Both the position numbers and the translations under genes were made by a program. From Acidobacteriota bacterium (GTDB lineage Bacteria > Acidobacteriota > Blastocatellia > HR10): a DNA stretch of 64,000 bases. The stretch lies in assembly GCA_030550025.1 (NCBI GenBank), contig JAUQQC010000003.1, positions 163,464-227,463 of the forward strand, read 5' to 3'. Below are positions 16,544-25,135 of this stretch, in pieces (position 1 is the stretch's first letter; each line of letters opens with the position of its first letter). Under the pieces are notes generated by a model that was given only the letters and a program-made list of their open reading frames with translations, was not told the DNA's origin and ran no database searches.

Positions 16544-17308
16544 ATGAGACTTGAGATGAAGGGCAAGCGCGTGCTCGTCACGGGCGCATCGAGCGGCATC
16601 GGCCAGGCGACGGCCGAGCGCTTCTTAGAGGCAGGTGCCGAAGTCGCACTGGTCGGGCGTCGGGAGGCGGCACTCGCCGAGATCGCCGTCCGTCATCCCG
16701 GCCGCGCGCACGTCATCGTGGCCGATCTCGCCGATGAACGTCAATGCGAAATCTGCATCGAGCGCGCCGTCGAATGGATGGGCGGCTTGGATGTGCTCGT
16801 CAACGCGGCCGGCATCCTCAAGAGCGGAAGCCTGGAGACGACATCTCTGGAGTTGTGGGATGAGACGATGCGGATCAATCTCCGCTCGATCTTCTACCTG
16901 ATGAAGCTCGCCGTCCCACATCTGGAGAAGACGCGCGGCTCGATCGTGAACGTCTCCAGCGTCACGGGACTACGCTCGTTTCCGGGCGTGCTCGCCTATT
17001 GCGTGAGCAAGGCGGCGCTCGATCACCTCACGCGATGCGCGGCTTTGGAACTGGCGGCGAAGGGGATTCGGGTGAACGCCGTCAATCCCGGCGTCGTGCG
17101 GACGAATCTACACCGGGCCGGGGGGATGAGCGAGCAGGAGTACGCAGCCTTCCTGGAACGGAGCAAGACGACGCATCCGCTCGGGCGCGTGGGGGAACCG
17201 CACGAAGTCGCCGACCTCATCCTCTTTCTGGCGAGCGATCGCGCGAGTTGGATCACGGGCGCGACCGTCAGCATTGACGGCGGGCGCGCGCTCACCTGCG
17301 CTCGGTAG
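16544..17308 (+). CDS. Short-chain dehydrogenase/reductase
   Basis: A 254-residue classical SDR starting MRLEMKGKRVLV at 16544, behind GGAAGGAG. The cofactor motif TGASSGIGQ, the structural LVNAAG and the catalytic Ser (NVSSVTG) with YCVSK (YxxxK) are all present, and the C-terminus [14 protein letters not shown] is typical. It reduces or oxidises a carbonyl/alcohol with NAD(P). It probably shares an operon with the amidohydrolase. Its last 17 bases overlap the convergent DUF309 gene. Confidence 0.9.
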   Translation: MRLEMKGKRVLVTGASSGIGQATAERFLEAGAEVALVGRREAALAEIAVRHPGRAHVIVADLADERQCEICIERAVEWMGGLDVLVNAAGILKSGSLETTSLELWDETMRINLRSIFYLMKLAVPHLEKTRGSIVNVSSVTGLRSFPGVLAYCVSKAALDHLTRCAALELAAKGIRVNAVNPGVVRTNLHRAGGMSEQEYAAFLERSKTTHPLGRVGEPHEVADLILFLASDRASWITGATVSIDGGRALTCAR

Positions 17309-17663
17309 CCTCCGGTCGTCCGAGGAGGATCCGCGGAACGGGCGCTTGCTCCGGACGCTCGAAGAATCGGCGAAGTTGTTCGGCGAAGTCGGCGACGTCG
17401 AGCCCACGAAAGGGCGTGGGCACTTCGGCCAGATGCGTCAGGGCGCGCTCGGCCAGGCGGTGAGCCGCTCGCCGATGGCCCCGGTGAAAGTGATGAAGCG
17501 CGACGGCCGCTTGAATCAGCCCGTGATAGAAGTGTCGCTCCGTCCCCACCGAACGACGCCACAGGATCTCCAGCCACTCGTGCGCGGCGAAATACTCGCC
17601 CGCGTTAAAGCAAGCGATCGCTTGCAGATATTCGGGTGAAGTCGCAGGTGCCTCCCGACTCAT
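17292..17663 (-). CDS. DUF309 family protein
   Basis: A 123-residue protein with the DUF309 signature: [19 protein letters not shown] near the start, then [24 protein letters not shown]. The conserved His and Glu residues in FxAHExLE are kept. The fold is a small helical bundle of unknown biochemical role. Its start overlaps the stop of gyrA by 4 bases, so it is translationally coupled to it. Confidence 0.88.
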   Translation of the reverse strand: MSREAPATSPEYLQAIACFNAGEYFAAHEWLEILWRRSVGTERHFYHGLIQAAVALHHFHRGHRRAAHRLAERALTHLAEVPTPFRGLDVADFAEQLRRFFERPEQAPVPRILLGRPEATERR

Positions 17664-20116
17664 GCGCCGGTTGTCGCTTCCTCCTCTTCCTCGCGACCGA
17701 CGAGCGAGGCCGAGGCGACTAGGTCATCGGCGGCGAGTTTGATCAAGCGGACGCCTTGCGTGCCACGTCCGGTCTCGCGAATCTCAGAGACCTCCAAGCG
17801 GAGGATCTTCCCTTGCGTCGTGATGAGCATGACCTCATCGTCTTCGCGCACGGGCATGACGGCGACGACCCGGCCGTTGCGCTCGGTCGTGCGGACGTTG
17901 ATCACCCCCTTGCCACCGCGCGCCTGGACGCGATATGCCTCCAGCGACGTCTTCTTACCGAAGCCCTTCTCGGTGATCGTGAGCATCTGTTCGTCTCCGC
18001 GAACGGCCGCGACGCTCACCACGTAATCCCCCTCCCGCAGGTCAATTCCACGCACGCCACGCGCTTGCCGCCCCATCGGTCGCACATCGCTCTCATCGAA
18101 GCAGATGGCCATCCCTTGGCGCGTCGCGAGGAAGATCTTCTTCCGCCCATCGGTCAGCTCCACCGCGATCAGCTCATCGCCTTCGTCCACCGTCATCGCG
18201 ATCAAGCCGCTCGCTCGCAGCGAATCGAACTCCGAGAGCGCCGTCTTCTTGATCACCCCATTGCGCGTGACCATGACGACGTATCGATCCGGGACGAACT
18301 GCCGGACAGCGACGATGCCCGCGACTTTCTCCTCGCTTGACATGTAGACGAGATTCGTGATGGCGCGCCCGCGGCTGGCCGCTTGAGCTTCGGGAATCTC
18401 ATGGGCCTTGATGTTATAGACCTTTCCCCGATCGGAGAAGACCATGACGGTGCTGTGCGTGGAGGCGACGAAGACTTTGGTGACGAAATCCTCGCCGCGC
18501 GTCAGCATCCCCGAGCGGCCGCGCGTGCCGCGCCCTTGCTGTCGGAAGGCCAAAAGGGGAGTGCGCTTGATGAATCCGCTATGGCTCACCGTGATGACGA
18601 CTTCCTCATCGGGGATGAGGTCCTCCAGCTTGAACTCTGCCTCCTCATCCACGATTTGCGTCCGCCGGGCATCGCCGAACTCCTTCTGGATCGCCCGCAG
18701 CTCGTGGATGATCACGTTGCGCAGAGTGCGCTCGCTACTCAGGATCTCCTTCAGCTCAGCGATCTTCTTGATGATCCCCTCGTACTCCTCGATGAGCTTC
18801 TGCCGCTCCAGATTCGTCAGGCGTTCGAGCTTCATGTCGAGAATGGCCTGCGCCTGTGCCTCGGAGAAGCGAAATTGTCGGATGAGCGCCTCGCGCGCCT
18901 CCTTACCCGATTTCGAGCGGCGGATGAGGGTGATGATGGCGTCTATGCGATCGAGCGCGCGCTTGAGGCCTTCCAGGAGGTGCGCCCGAGCTTCCGCCCG
19001 CTGCAACTCGTATTGCGTGCGTCGTCGCACGACCTCGCGCCGGAAGGCGATGAACTCCTGAAGCGTCTCCAAAAGATTGAGGACCTTCGGTTGCCCATTG
19101 ACGATCGCCAGATTGATGACGCCGAAGGTCTCCTGCATGGGCGTGAGCTTGTAGAGCTTGTTCAGGACGACCTGCGGCACGGCCTCGCGCTTCAACTCGA
19201 TGACGATGCGTATGCCCTCGCGATCCGATTCGTCGCGCAGATCGGCGATCCCCTCGATGCGTCGCTCGGCAACTAACTCGGCGATCTTCTCGATCAGCTT
19301 CGCCTTGCTCACCTGATACGGGATCTCGGTGACGACGATCGCCTCCCGCTGCGAGGATCCGCGCCCGACGCGATCAATGGCCGCGCGAGCGCGCATGATG
19401 ATCATCCCCCGGCCCGTCAGATAGGCTTGCCGAATCCCTTCGCGTCCGTAGATGTAGCCCCCGGTCGGGAAATCCGGCCCTGGGATGAAGCGCATCAGGT
19501 CTTCGACGGTCGCCTCCGGATTTTGCAAGAGGTAGATCGTCGCTTCGATCACCTCGCTCAGATTGTGGGGAGGGATGTTCGTCGCCATCCCCACGGCGAT
19601 GCCGGAGCTGCCGTTGACCAGAAGCTGCGGGAACCGCACGGGGAGCAGCGTCGGCTCCTTCAACGACTCGTCGTAATTCGGTTGAAAGTCCACCGTGTTC
19701 TTCTCAATATCGGCCAGGACCTCCTCAGCGATCTTCGCGAGCCGGACCTCGGTGTAGCGCATGGCCGCCGGCTCATCGCCATCAAGGCTCCCGAAATTCC
19801 CCTGCCCCTCGATGAGGGGGTAACGCATGGAGAAGGGTTGTACCAAGCGCACGATCGTCTCGTAGACCGCCGCATCCCCATGCGGATGGTATTTTCCGAT
19901 GACGTCGCCGACGACGCGCGCGCTCTTTTTGAAGGGTTTGTCGTGCGTGTTCCCCATCTCATACATCGCCCAGAGGACGCGCCGATGCACGGGCTTGAAT
20001 CCATCGCGCACGTCCGGCAAGGCGCGACCGATGATGACCGACATGGCATAGTCGAGATAGCTGCGCTTCATCTCCTCGTCGAGCTTGACCTGTAGCTTCT
20101 GTTGCGCCTCCATCAT
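17660..20116 (-). CDS. gyrA: DNA gyrase subunit A
   Basis: An 818-residue protein, normal GyrA length. The winged-helix domain has [14 protein letters not shown], the resistance-determining region [13 protein letters not shown] (77-89) and the catalytic Tyr Y121 in [11 protein letters not shown]. The C-terminal beta-pinwheel carries a GyrA box (QARGGKG) that distinguishes it from ParC. Together with GyrB it introduces negative supercoils. The residue matching E. coli Ser83 is Ala (A82), and the Asp87 position is Glu (E86). gyrB is not next to it in this window. Confidence 0.97.
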   Translation of the reverse strand: MMEAQQKLQVKLDEEMKRSYLDYAMSVIIGRALPDVRDGFKPVHRRVLWAMYEMGNTHDKPFKKSARVVGDVIGKYHPHGDAAVYETIVRLVQPFSMRYPLIEGQGNFGSLDGDEPAAMRYTEVRLAKIAEEVLADIEKNTVDFQPNYDESLKEPTLLPVRFPQLLVNGSSGIAVGMATNIPPHNLSEVIEATIYLLQNPEATVEDLMRFIPGPDFPTGGYIYGREGIRQAYLTGRGMIIMRARAAIDRVGRGSSQREAIVVTEIPYQVSKAKLIEKIAELVAERRIEGIADLRDESDREGIRIVIELKREAVPQVVLNKLYKLTPMQETFGVINLAIVNGQPKVLNLLETLQEFIAFRREVVRRRTQYELQRAEARAHLLEGLKRALDRIDAIITLIRRSKSGKEAREALIRQFRFSEAQAQAILDMKLERLTNLERQKLIEEYEGIIKKIAELKEILSSERTLRNVIIHELRAIQKEFGDARRTQIVDEEAEFKLEDLIPDEEVVITVSHSGFIKRTPLLAFRQQGRGTRGRSGMLTRGEDFVTKVFVASTHSTVMVFSDRGKVYNIKAHEIPEAQAASRGRAITNLVYMSSEEKVAGIVAVRQFVPDRYVVMVTRNGVIKKTALSEFDSLRASGLIAMTVDEGDELIAVELTDGRKKIFLATRQGMAICFDESDVRPMGRQARGVRGIDLREGDYVVSVAAVRGDEQMLTITEKGFGKKTSLEAYRVQARGGKGVINVRTTERNGRVVAVMPVREDDEVMLITTQGKILRLEVSEIRETGRGTQGVRLIKLAADDLVASASLVGREEEEEATTGA

Positions 20117-20207
20117 CGTCGTCCTCTCCTCCTCAGGGAATCTTCAGGAGCCGTCGTCGAAGCGCCTTTGCGCATGCCGGGCCGCTCCTTCGACCGGCAG
20201 ACCTCAT

Positions 20208-21443
20208 TCAGCGGATCGCCGCCCAGTGTAGAACGAGGGCCGGTCCTTCCTCTTCGTCCAGTCGACGCTCGCGCACCGAGAAATACCAGAGCGTCGAGAG
20301 CACGGCGCCGAGAAACAAAAGCAGTAGAAGGACAAGCAGCGCACGCGCGACCGTGCGCGACGCAACGCCGCGCTCCTCACCCGACGGGTCTTCGGCGATC
20401 TCATGCGGATCGTTAGGGGACTCCGACGCGCTCGCCGCGGTGCGGAGAGCCTGCAAAGCATCAGCAACCGATGCGGAGACCGTGGGGACGAAGCGAACGA
20501 GTTCATCCCACAGCTCCGGGTCCACGACGTCCGGGAGCCGATCATCCCGCTCTACATGGAGGAGGATGAGGTCTTCCCCCTCCTGCGCGTCCGGTAAAGC
20601 CTCACCGCCGAATGTGGCGAGCAACACGGTGATATTGTCGTCTCCCCCGCGCTCCTTGGCCAGGCGCACGAGCGCTTCAGCCGCTTCGGCCACATCCGAC
20701 GCGCCGAGGATGATCTCTTGCATCTCCGAAGCCGCGACCTTGCCGGAGAGGCCGTCGCTGCAGAGCAGCACACGATCCCCTCGCCGCAGCTGCAGGCGAT
20801 CCATGACGATCACCGTGTGCGGATGTGCTCCGAGGGCTTGCAGGATCACGTTCCGATAGATGTGCCGCTCGGCCTGCTCCTCGGTGAGGAATCCCGCCTC
20901 GACCAAACGATGCACGAGCGATTGATCCTTCGTGAGCTGACGGATTCGTCCGGCGCGAATTAGGTATGCGCGGCTGTCCCCCACCTGCCCGAGATAGAGC
21001 CATCCGCGATGATACGCCGCCGTGGTGAAGGTCGCCCCCATGCCCGCGAGCTCCGGATGCTCTTGGCTCTTCTCGTAGATGAGGCGATTCGCTTGCTCCA
21101 GAGCCAGACGCAGGCGCTCGGAGAACGGGAGCTGCACATACGGGGGTCTCGTGTCAAAGCGATGCATCAAGCGAGCGACCGTCGCGACGGCCAGATGGCT
21201 GGCCACCTCCCCGGCCAAGGCTCCTCCCATGCCGTCAGATACGGCGAGCACTAGACCGGATGCGCCGACCTCGAAGCGCCCGACGTGCTCGGGCACGCGC
21301 GCCCCATCAGCCGCCGTCCAGTACGCCCCTTTTCCCACATCGAGAATGAGGAAATTGTCCTCGTTGTTCGGTCGCACGAGCCCGACATCCGTCAAGGCAT
21401 GCCATTCGACGACCACCCGCGGCTCATCCCTCATACGGGACAT
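20208..21443 (-). CDS. PP2C-type Ser/Thr phosphatase with C-terminal membrane anchor
   Basis: A 411-residue protein. The PP2C domain (about 15-255) shows VGLVRPNNEDN, the metal-binding VSDGMGG, ATFTTAAYHRGWLYLGQVGDSRAYLIR, LLCSDGLSG and the late Asp in RGGDDNITVLLA. An acidic linker and a single hydrophobic helix (LLVLLLLLFLGAVLSTLWYF) close to the C-terminus anchor the catalytic domain to the inner membrane. Such phosphatases reverse Hanks-type kinase phosphorylation (Stp/PrpC), but no kinase is nearby. Either ATG 21443 or ATG 21434 could be the start; the promoter position favours 21434. Confidence 0.9.
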   Translation of the reverse strand: MSRMRDEPRVVVEWHALTDVGLVRPNNEDNFLILDVGKGAYWTAADGARVPEHVGRFEVGASGLVLAVSDGMGGALAGEVASHLAVATVARLMHRFDTRPPYVQLPFSERLRLALEQANRLIYEKSQEHPELAGMGATFTTAAYHRGWLYLGQVGDSRAYLIRAGRIRQLTKDQSLVHRLVEAGFLTEEQAERHIYRNVILQALGAHPHTVIVMDRLQLRRGDRVLLCSDGLSGKVAASEMQEIILGASDVAEAAEALVRLAKERGGDDNITVLLATFGGEALPDAQEGEDLILLHVERDDRLPDVVDPELWDELVRFVPTVSASVADALQALRTAASASESPNDPHEIAEDPSGEERGVASRTVARALLVLLLLLFLGAVLSTLWYFSVRERRLDEEEGPALVLHWAAIR

Positions 21444-21470
21444 TATACGGCTTCCATTCCGCGATTTCGA
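21442..21470 (-). promoter_or_regulatory. Promoter overlapping the PP2C start, predicting a leaderless mRNA
   Basis: Minus strand TCGAAA (21470-21465), 17-base spacer, perfect TATAAT (21447-21442). Transcription would begin near 21435, at the second in-frame ATG of the PP2C gene (21434). No Shine-Dalgarno sequence lies in front of either ATG. Confidence 0.45.
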
Positions 21471-21488
21471 GCCGTCGCGCGCAGGTCA

Positions 21489-22631
21489 TCAGAGGCGCGC
21501 GAGCGCTTGATCGAGATCGGCGAGGATATCTTCGACATCTTCGCATCCGACCGAGATCCGAATCAAGCCTTCCGTGATGCCCAGGCGTTGGCGCTCTTCG
21601 GGCGGCACACTGGCATGCGTCATCGTCGCCGGATGCGAGATGAGCGTCTCGACGCCCCCCAGACTCTCAGCCAAAGCGCAGAGGCGCACGTTCTCCAACA
21701 CCGTGCGCGCTTTCTCCAGCGAACCGACGTCGAAGGCGACCATGCCGCCGAATCCCGACATCTGGCGTCGCGCCAACTCATACTGCGGATGCGACGGCAG
21801 CCCGGGATAGTAGACGCGCTCGACGCGCGGATGTTCGGCCAAGAAGCGGGCCACTGCCCGTCCGTTCTCATCGTGCTGCCGCATTCGCAGCGGCAAGGTC
21901 TTGATCCCCCGCAGCACGAGCCAGGCGTCCAGCGGTGAGAGGATCGCCCCAGCGGCGTTCTGCACGAACTTGATCCGTTCGGCATCTTCCGCATCCCGCA
22001 CGACGAGCGCGCCGCCGACGCTGTCGCTGTGGCCGTTCAAATACTTCGTCGTCGAATGCACGACCACATCGGCCCCCAGCTCCAGAGGTCGCTGAAAGTA
22101 TGGGCTCATGAACGTATTATCCACGACCACGCGAATGCCCCGCGGACGCGCCAACTCCGAGATGGCGCGAATGTCGGCCAAGATCATCAGGGGATTGGTC
22201 GGCGTCTCCAAGAAAACCATCCGCGTCTCCGGCCGGATCGCTTGCTCCACCCGCGTCACGTCGCGCGTATCCACGTAACTGAATTCCACGCCGTACTTCC
22301 GCCATACGCGTTCGAACAGCCGAAACGTCCCGCCGTAGACGTTCTCCGAGACGATCACGTGATCGCCCGCGCGCAAGAAGGCCTCCACGAGCGCATTGAT
22401 GGCCGCCATGCCCGAAGCGAACGCGAAGGCCGCCGTTCCCCCCTCCAACGCGGCCAGGCATCGCTCCAGAGCAAAGCGCGTCGGATTCTGCGTGCGCGCA
22501 TATTCATAGCCCTTGTGCTTCCCCAACCCCTCCTGCGCATACGTTGAGGTCTGGTAGATGGGGACGCTCACGGCCCCCGTCGTCGGGTCCGGCTCGCTCC
22601 CGATGTGGATCGCTTTCGTCGCGAATTTCAT
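21489..22631 (-). CDS. Cystathionine gamma-synthase/lyase family PLP enzyme
   Basis: A 380-residue fold-type I PLP enzyme. It has KAIHIGSEPDPTTGAVSVPIY at the N-terminus, YxRTQNPTR, ASGMAA for cofactor binding, VVDNTFMSPY and the Schiff-base Lys in HSTTKYLNGHSD, with a C-terminal LIRISVGCED. This is the Cys/Met-metabolism family (MetB, cystathionine gamma-lyase, methionine gamma-lyase, MetZ); sequence alone does not decide between them. Its ATG overlaps the stop of the selenocysteine peroxiredoxin by 4 bases (ATGA), so the two are co-translated. Confidence 0.92.
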   Translation of the reverse strand: MKFATKAIHIGSEPDPTTGAVSVPIYQTSTYAQEGLGKHKGYEYARTQNPTRFALERCLAALEGGTAAFAFASGMAAINALVEAFLRAGDHVIVSENVYGGTFRLFERVWRKYGVEFSYVDTRDVTRVEQAIRPETRMVFLETPTNPLMILADIRAISELARPRGIRVVVDNTFMSPYFQRPLELGADVVVHSTTKYLNGHSDSVGGALVVRDAEDAERIKFVQNAAGAILSPLDAWLVLRGIKTLPLRMRQHDENGRAVARFLAEHPRVERVYYPGLPSHPQYELARRQMSGFGGMVAFDVGSLEKARTVLENVRLCALAESLGGVETLISHPATMTHASVPPEERQRLGITEGLIRISVGCEDVEDILADLDQALARL

Positions 22632-23200
22632 CGTTTCTCCTTCCCACTCAGGATTTGGCAGGCTTGGCGCGCGCCCGAGGGATCAATGGCCGAGGCACCT
22701 TGTTCAATATAGCGAATGATCCCCTCCCGATCAATGACGAAGGTCGTGCGACGGGCCACGCCGCGTTCTTCATCTAAGACGCCGTAGAGCCGAGAGACCT
22801 TTCGTTGGAAGTCGCTGAGCAGCGGATAGGTGATGCCTAAGTCCTCGGCGAAGCGCTTATTGGCGAAGGGGCTGTCCACGCTGATGCCCAAGATCTGCGT
22901 CTCCATCGCTTCGAATTTGGCCACATCATCCTGATAGGCCTTCAGCTCGCGCGCTCAGCCGCCGGTGAAGGCGAGGACATAGAAGGCGAGCACAACATTC
23001 TTCTTCCCCCGAAAGTCCGAGAGGCGCACGGGACGATTCTCCTGATCCGGCAGCGTGAAATCGGGGGCCGGATCCCCTACCTTCAGAGGGGTTGAAGGGG
23101 CCGCGCGCTCCTGCACGAGCACGAGCGGCGACCGCACCCCCGACAGCAGGAACAGGAAGACGCCCAGGCACACCGCGTATCGAAAAACGTTTCTCCCCAT
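22628..23200 (-). CDS. Peroxiredoxin-like selenoprotein (in-frame TGA read as Sec), exported
   Basis: One frame runs from ATG 23200 to TGA 22630-22628, interrupted only by a TGA at 22957-22955 (codon 82). Read through, it is a complete 190-residue AhpC/TSA peroxiredoxin: a signal or anchor helix (AVCLGVFLFLLSG), VGDPAPDFTLPDQENRPVRLSDF, VVLAFYVLAFTGG-U-ARELKAYQDD, ILGISVDSPFANKRFAEDLGITYPLLSD and TFVIDREGIIRYI. The TGA is exactly where the peroxidatic Cys (FTGGC in Cys homologues) belongs, and coding similarity continues on both sides, so it is not a random stop. AAGGAGG precedes the ATG. It should reduce peroxides in the periplasm or at the membrane. The downstream PLP enzyme overlaps it by 4 bases. 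Confidence 0.88.
22913..22943 (-). promoter_or_regulatory. Candidate bacterial SECIS hairpin downstream of the Sec codon
   Basis: Counting from the base after the TGA, 15-18 (GGCC) pair with 33-36 (GGCC), and 20-22 (AUC) pair with 28-30 (GAU), leaving an apical loop AGGAU at 23-27 and a bulged U at 19. GAA (12-14) can extend the stem with UUC (40-42) across an AAA bulge. An apical loop with GG and a bulged U about 17 bases after the codon are the features SelB recognises in known bacterial SECIS elements. Folded by eye only. Confidence 0.6.
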
Positions 23201-23270
23201 TGGCGTTCCTCCTTGCGAGATGATCTCCCTCCCTTTTCTCCCGAAGCCCGCGCACGGAGTGGCGCTTCGG

Positions 23271-23852
23271 TCACGTCCCCGGCTTCCGCACTTCGCGCAC
23301 CCGTTCGAGATATCTCCCCGTCTCCACCTCGATGCGCACGATCTCCCCCTCCTTGATGAACTGCGGGACGAGCACCTCCATGCCGTTCTCCAGAATCACG
23401 GTCTTATAGGTGCTCGTCTCATGCTCGCGCAATCCGGGTGGGGCCGAGACGACTTTCAACTCCACGACCTCCGGGAAGACGACGTTCACCGGCACGCCGT
23501 CGTACATCTCGACGGGGATGCGCATGTTCGGCTGCAGGAATCGCTCGCGATGCCCGATCGCCTCGCGCGGGAGACTGATCTGCTCAAACGTCTCCGGATT
23601 CATGAAGTAGAAGTCCTCGCCATCGGTGTAGAGATACTCCATCTCCTGGCGCTCGAGCATCACGTCTTCGAGTTTCTCATCGGGATGGAAGCGCCACTCC
23701 TTGATGTGGTGGGTCCGAAGGTTCCGCGCCTTGGCGAACATCATCCCGCCGAATTGTCCGCCACCGGCGTGGTATTCGGCCTCGATGATGCGATATAACT
23801 CGCCCTCGATCTTAATCACCATGCCCGCTCTGAGGTCGGCTGCCGTGATCAT
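23271..23852 (-). CDS. efp: Elongation factor P, atypical loop tip
   Basis: A 193-residue protein starting at ATG 23852 (MITAADLRAGMVIKIEGELY). It has the three-domain EF-P layout: KOW-like domain I, then RFLQPNMRIPVEMYDGVPVNVVFPEVVELKVV (domain II) and a C-terminal ILENGMEVLVPQFIKEGEIVRIEVETGRYLERV block. EF-P rescues ribosomes stalled at polyproline. Domain I has HAGGGQFGGMM (residues 28-38) where Lys- or Arg-type EF-P has HxKPGKG or similar, so neither modified Lys nor Arg is at the tip. A longer frame upstream is a shadow of the divergent permease gene. Confidence 0.9.
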   Translation of the reverse strand: MITAADLRAGMVIKIEGELYRIIEAEYHAGGGQFGGMMFAKARNLRTHHIKEWRFHPDEKLEDVMLERQEMEYLYTDGEDFYFMNPETFEQISLPREAIGHRERFLQPNMRIPVEMYDGVPVNVVFPEVVELKVVSAPPGLREHETSTYKTVILENGMEVLVPQFIKEGEIVRIEVETGRYLERVREVRKPGT

Positions 23853-24005
23853 ACCCCGCTCCTCCGTCCTCGGCGTGGCCTTCTTGTCGTCATTAATGTA
23901 CGCCGTCCTCCTGCCGAAGGCAAGGGCTCGCCTTTTCCCGCGCGACGGCCCTCGCGTATACTTGAGGCATGAGAGGCGCGCGGAGGCGAACGGGTCGAGG
24001 CAACG

Positions 24006-25130
24006 ATGGTCTCGCTGGCGAGAAAGAATCTGTTTCACGATCGCGTTCGATTTGTGGTCGCCCTGCTTGGCATTCAGTTCGCCGTCGTGCTCATGACCCT
24101 GCAGATCGGGTTCTTCCTGAAATTCATGACCAATGCCTCCGTCCTCATTGATCATATTGAAGCCGATATCTGGATCACGGCGAAGAACCTGAAGAATTTC
24201 GATTTCGGCCTCCCCTTCTCCGAACAGAAGCTCTACGAAGCGCGGCGTGTCCCGGGTGTCCTCTGGGCGGAGAGGTTTCTCATGGGCTTCAGTTACTGGA
24301 AGATGCCCGACGGCGGACAAGAGACCATCCAGGTCATCGGCTTCAATCCGGAGACGCGGATCGGAGCGCCGTGGGACATCGTCGAAGGGAATCTCGATGA
24401 TGTGAAGTACTTCACACAAATCTTCATTGACGAGGCGGATCGGGAGCGCTTGGGCTTCCCGCGCGTAGGCGATGAGGTGGAGATCATCGGGCAAAGGGCG
24501 CGCATCGCGGGGATCACGCGCGGGGCGAAATCCTTCGTCGGCAGCCCCTTCGTCTTCACTTCGTTCAAGAACGCGCTCAAACTCTCGTTCATCCCCCCGG
24601 GGCAAACGGTCTACATCCTGGTGAAGGTCGCCCCGGGCTTTTCGATCGAGGAAGTGAAGGAGCATCTGGCGCGGACGCTCACAGGCGTGGACGTCTATAC
24701 CAAGCGCGAATTCAGTTGGAAGTCGCGGCGATATTGGCTGCTCGTGACGGGGGCTGGGATCGCGCTGTTGAGCACGGCTCTGTTGGGTCTATTAGTCGGA
24801 ACGGTCATCGTGGGGCAGACGATTTATGCCTCCACTATGGAGCATCTCAAAGAGTTCGGCACGCTCAAGGCCATCGGGGCATCCAACGCCGATCTCTATC
24901 GCATCATCATCGCGCAAGCTCTTATCATGGCCACCGTCGGCTATGCGACGGGCATGTTGCTGGCGCGTGCGTTTCTGAATGTGGCGCGGCGGGCGGGATT
25001 GGAGGCCTATCTCCCCCTCGAAGTCCTCGCAGGGATTTTCGGGCTCACGCTCCTCATGTGCATCGGCGCTTCGATCCTCTCGATCTACAAGGTCACGAAG
25101 CTCGATCCAGCACTCGTCTTCCGGAGTTGA
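24006..25130 (+). CDS. ABC exporter permease, DevC/FtsX-like
   Basis: A 374-residue permease starting MVSLARKNLFHDRVRFVVALLGIQFAVVLM, the N-terminal signature of the DevC family. One N-terminal helix is followed by an extracytoplasmic domain of about 200 residues, then three C-terminal helices with the FtsX-type KEFGTLKAIGASNADLYRII block. With the next two genes it forms a complete DevCAB-type exporter: permease, ATPase and membrane fusion protein. DevBCA exports glycolipids in heterocysts; the substrate here is unknown. GAGG lies 5 bases before the ATG. Confidence 0.88.
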   Translation: MVSLARKNLFHDRVRFVVALLGIQFAVVLMTLQIGFFLKFMTNASVLIDHIEADIWITAKNLKNFDFGLPFSEQKLYEARRVPGVLWAERFLMGFSYWKMPDGGQETIQVIGFNPETRIGAPWDIVEGNLDDVKYFTQIFIDEADRERLGFPRVGDEVEIIGQRARIAGITRGAKSFVGSPFVFTSFKNALKLSFIPPGQTVYILVKVAPGFSIEEVKEHLARTLTGVDVYTKREFSWKSRRYWLLVTGAGIALLSTALLGLLVGTVIVGQTIYASTMEHLKEFGTLKAIGASNADLYRIIIAQALIMATVGYATGMLLARAFLNVARRAGLEAYLPLEVLAGIFGLTLLMCIGASILSIYKVTKLDPALVFRS

Positions 25131-25135
25131 ATCAT

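Noticed and set aside
22955-22957. Reading the TGA as a nonsense mutation giving two pseudogene halves
   Set aside because: The TGA falls exactly on the catalytic residue, the frame and sequence quality hold on both sides, and a SECIS-like hairpin follows.
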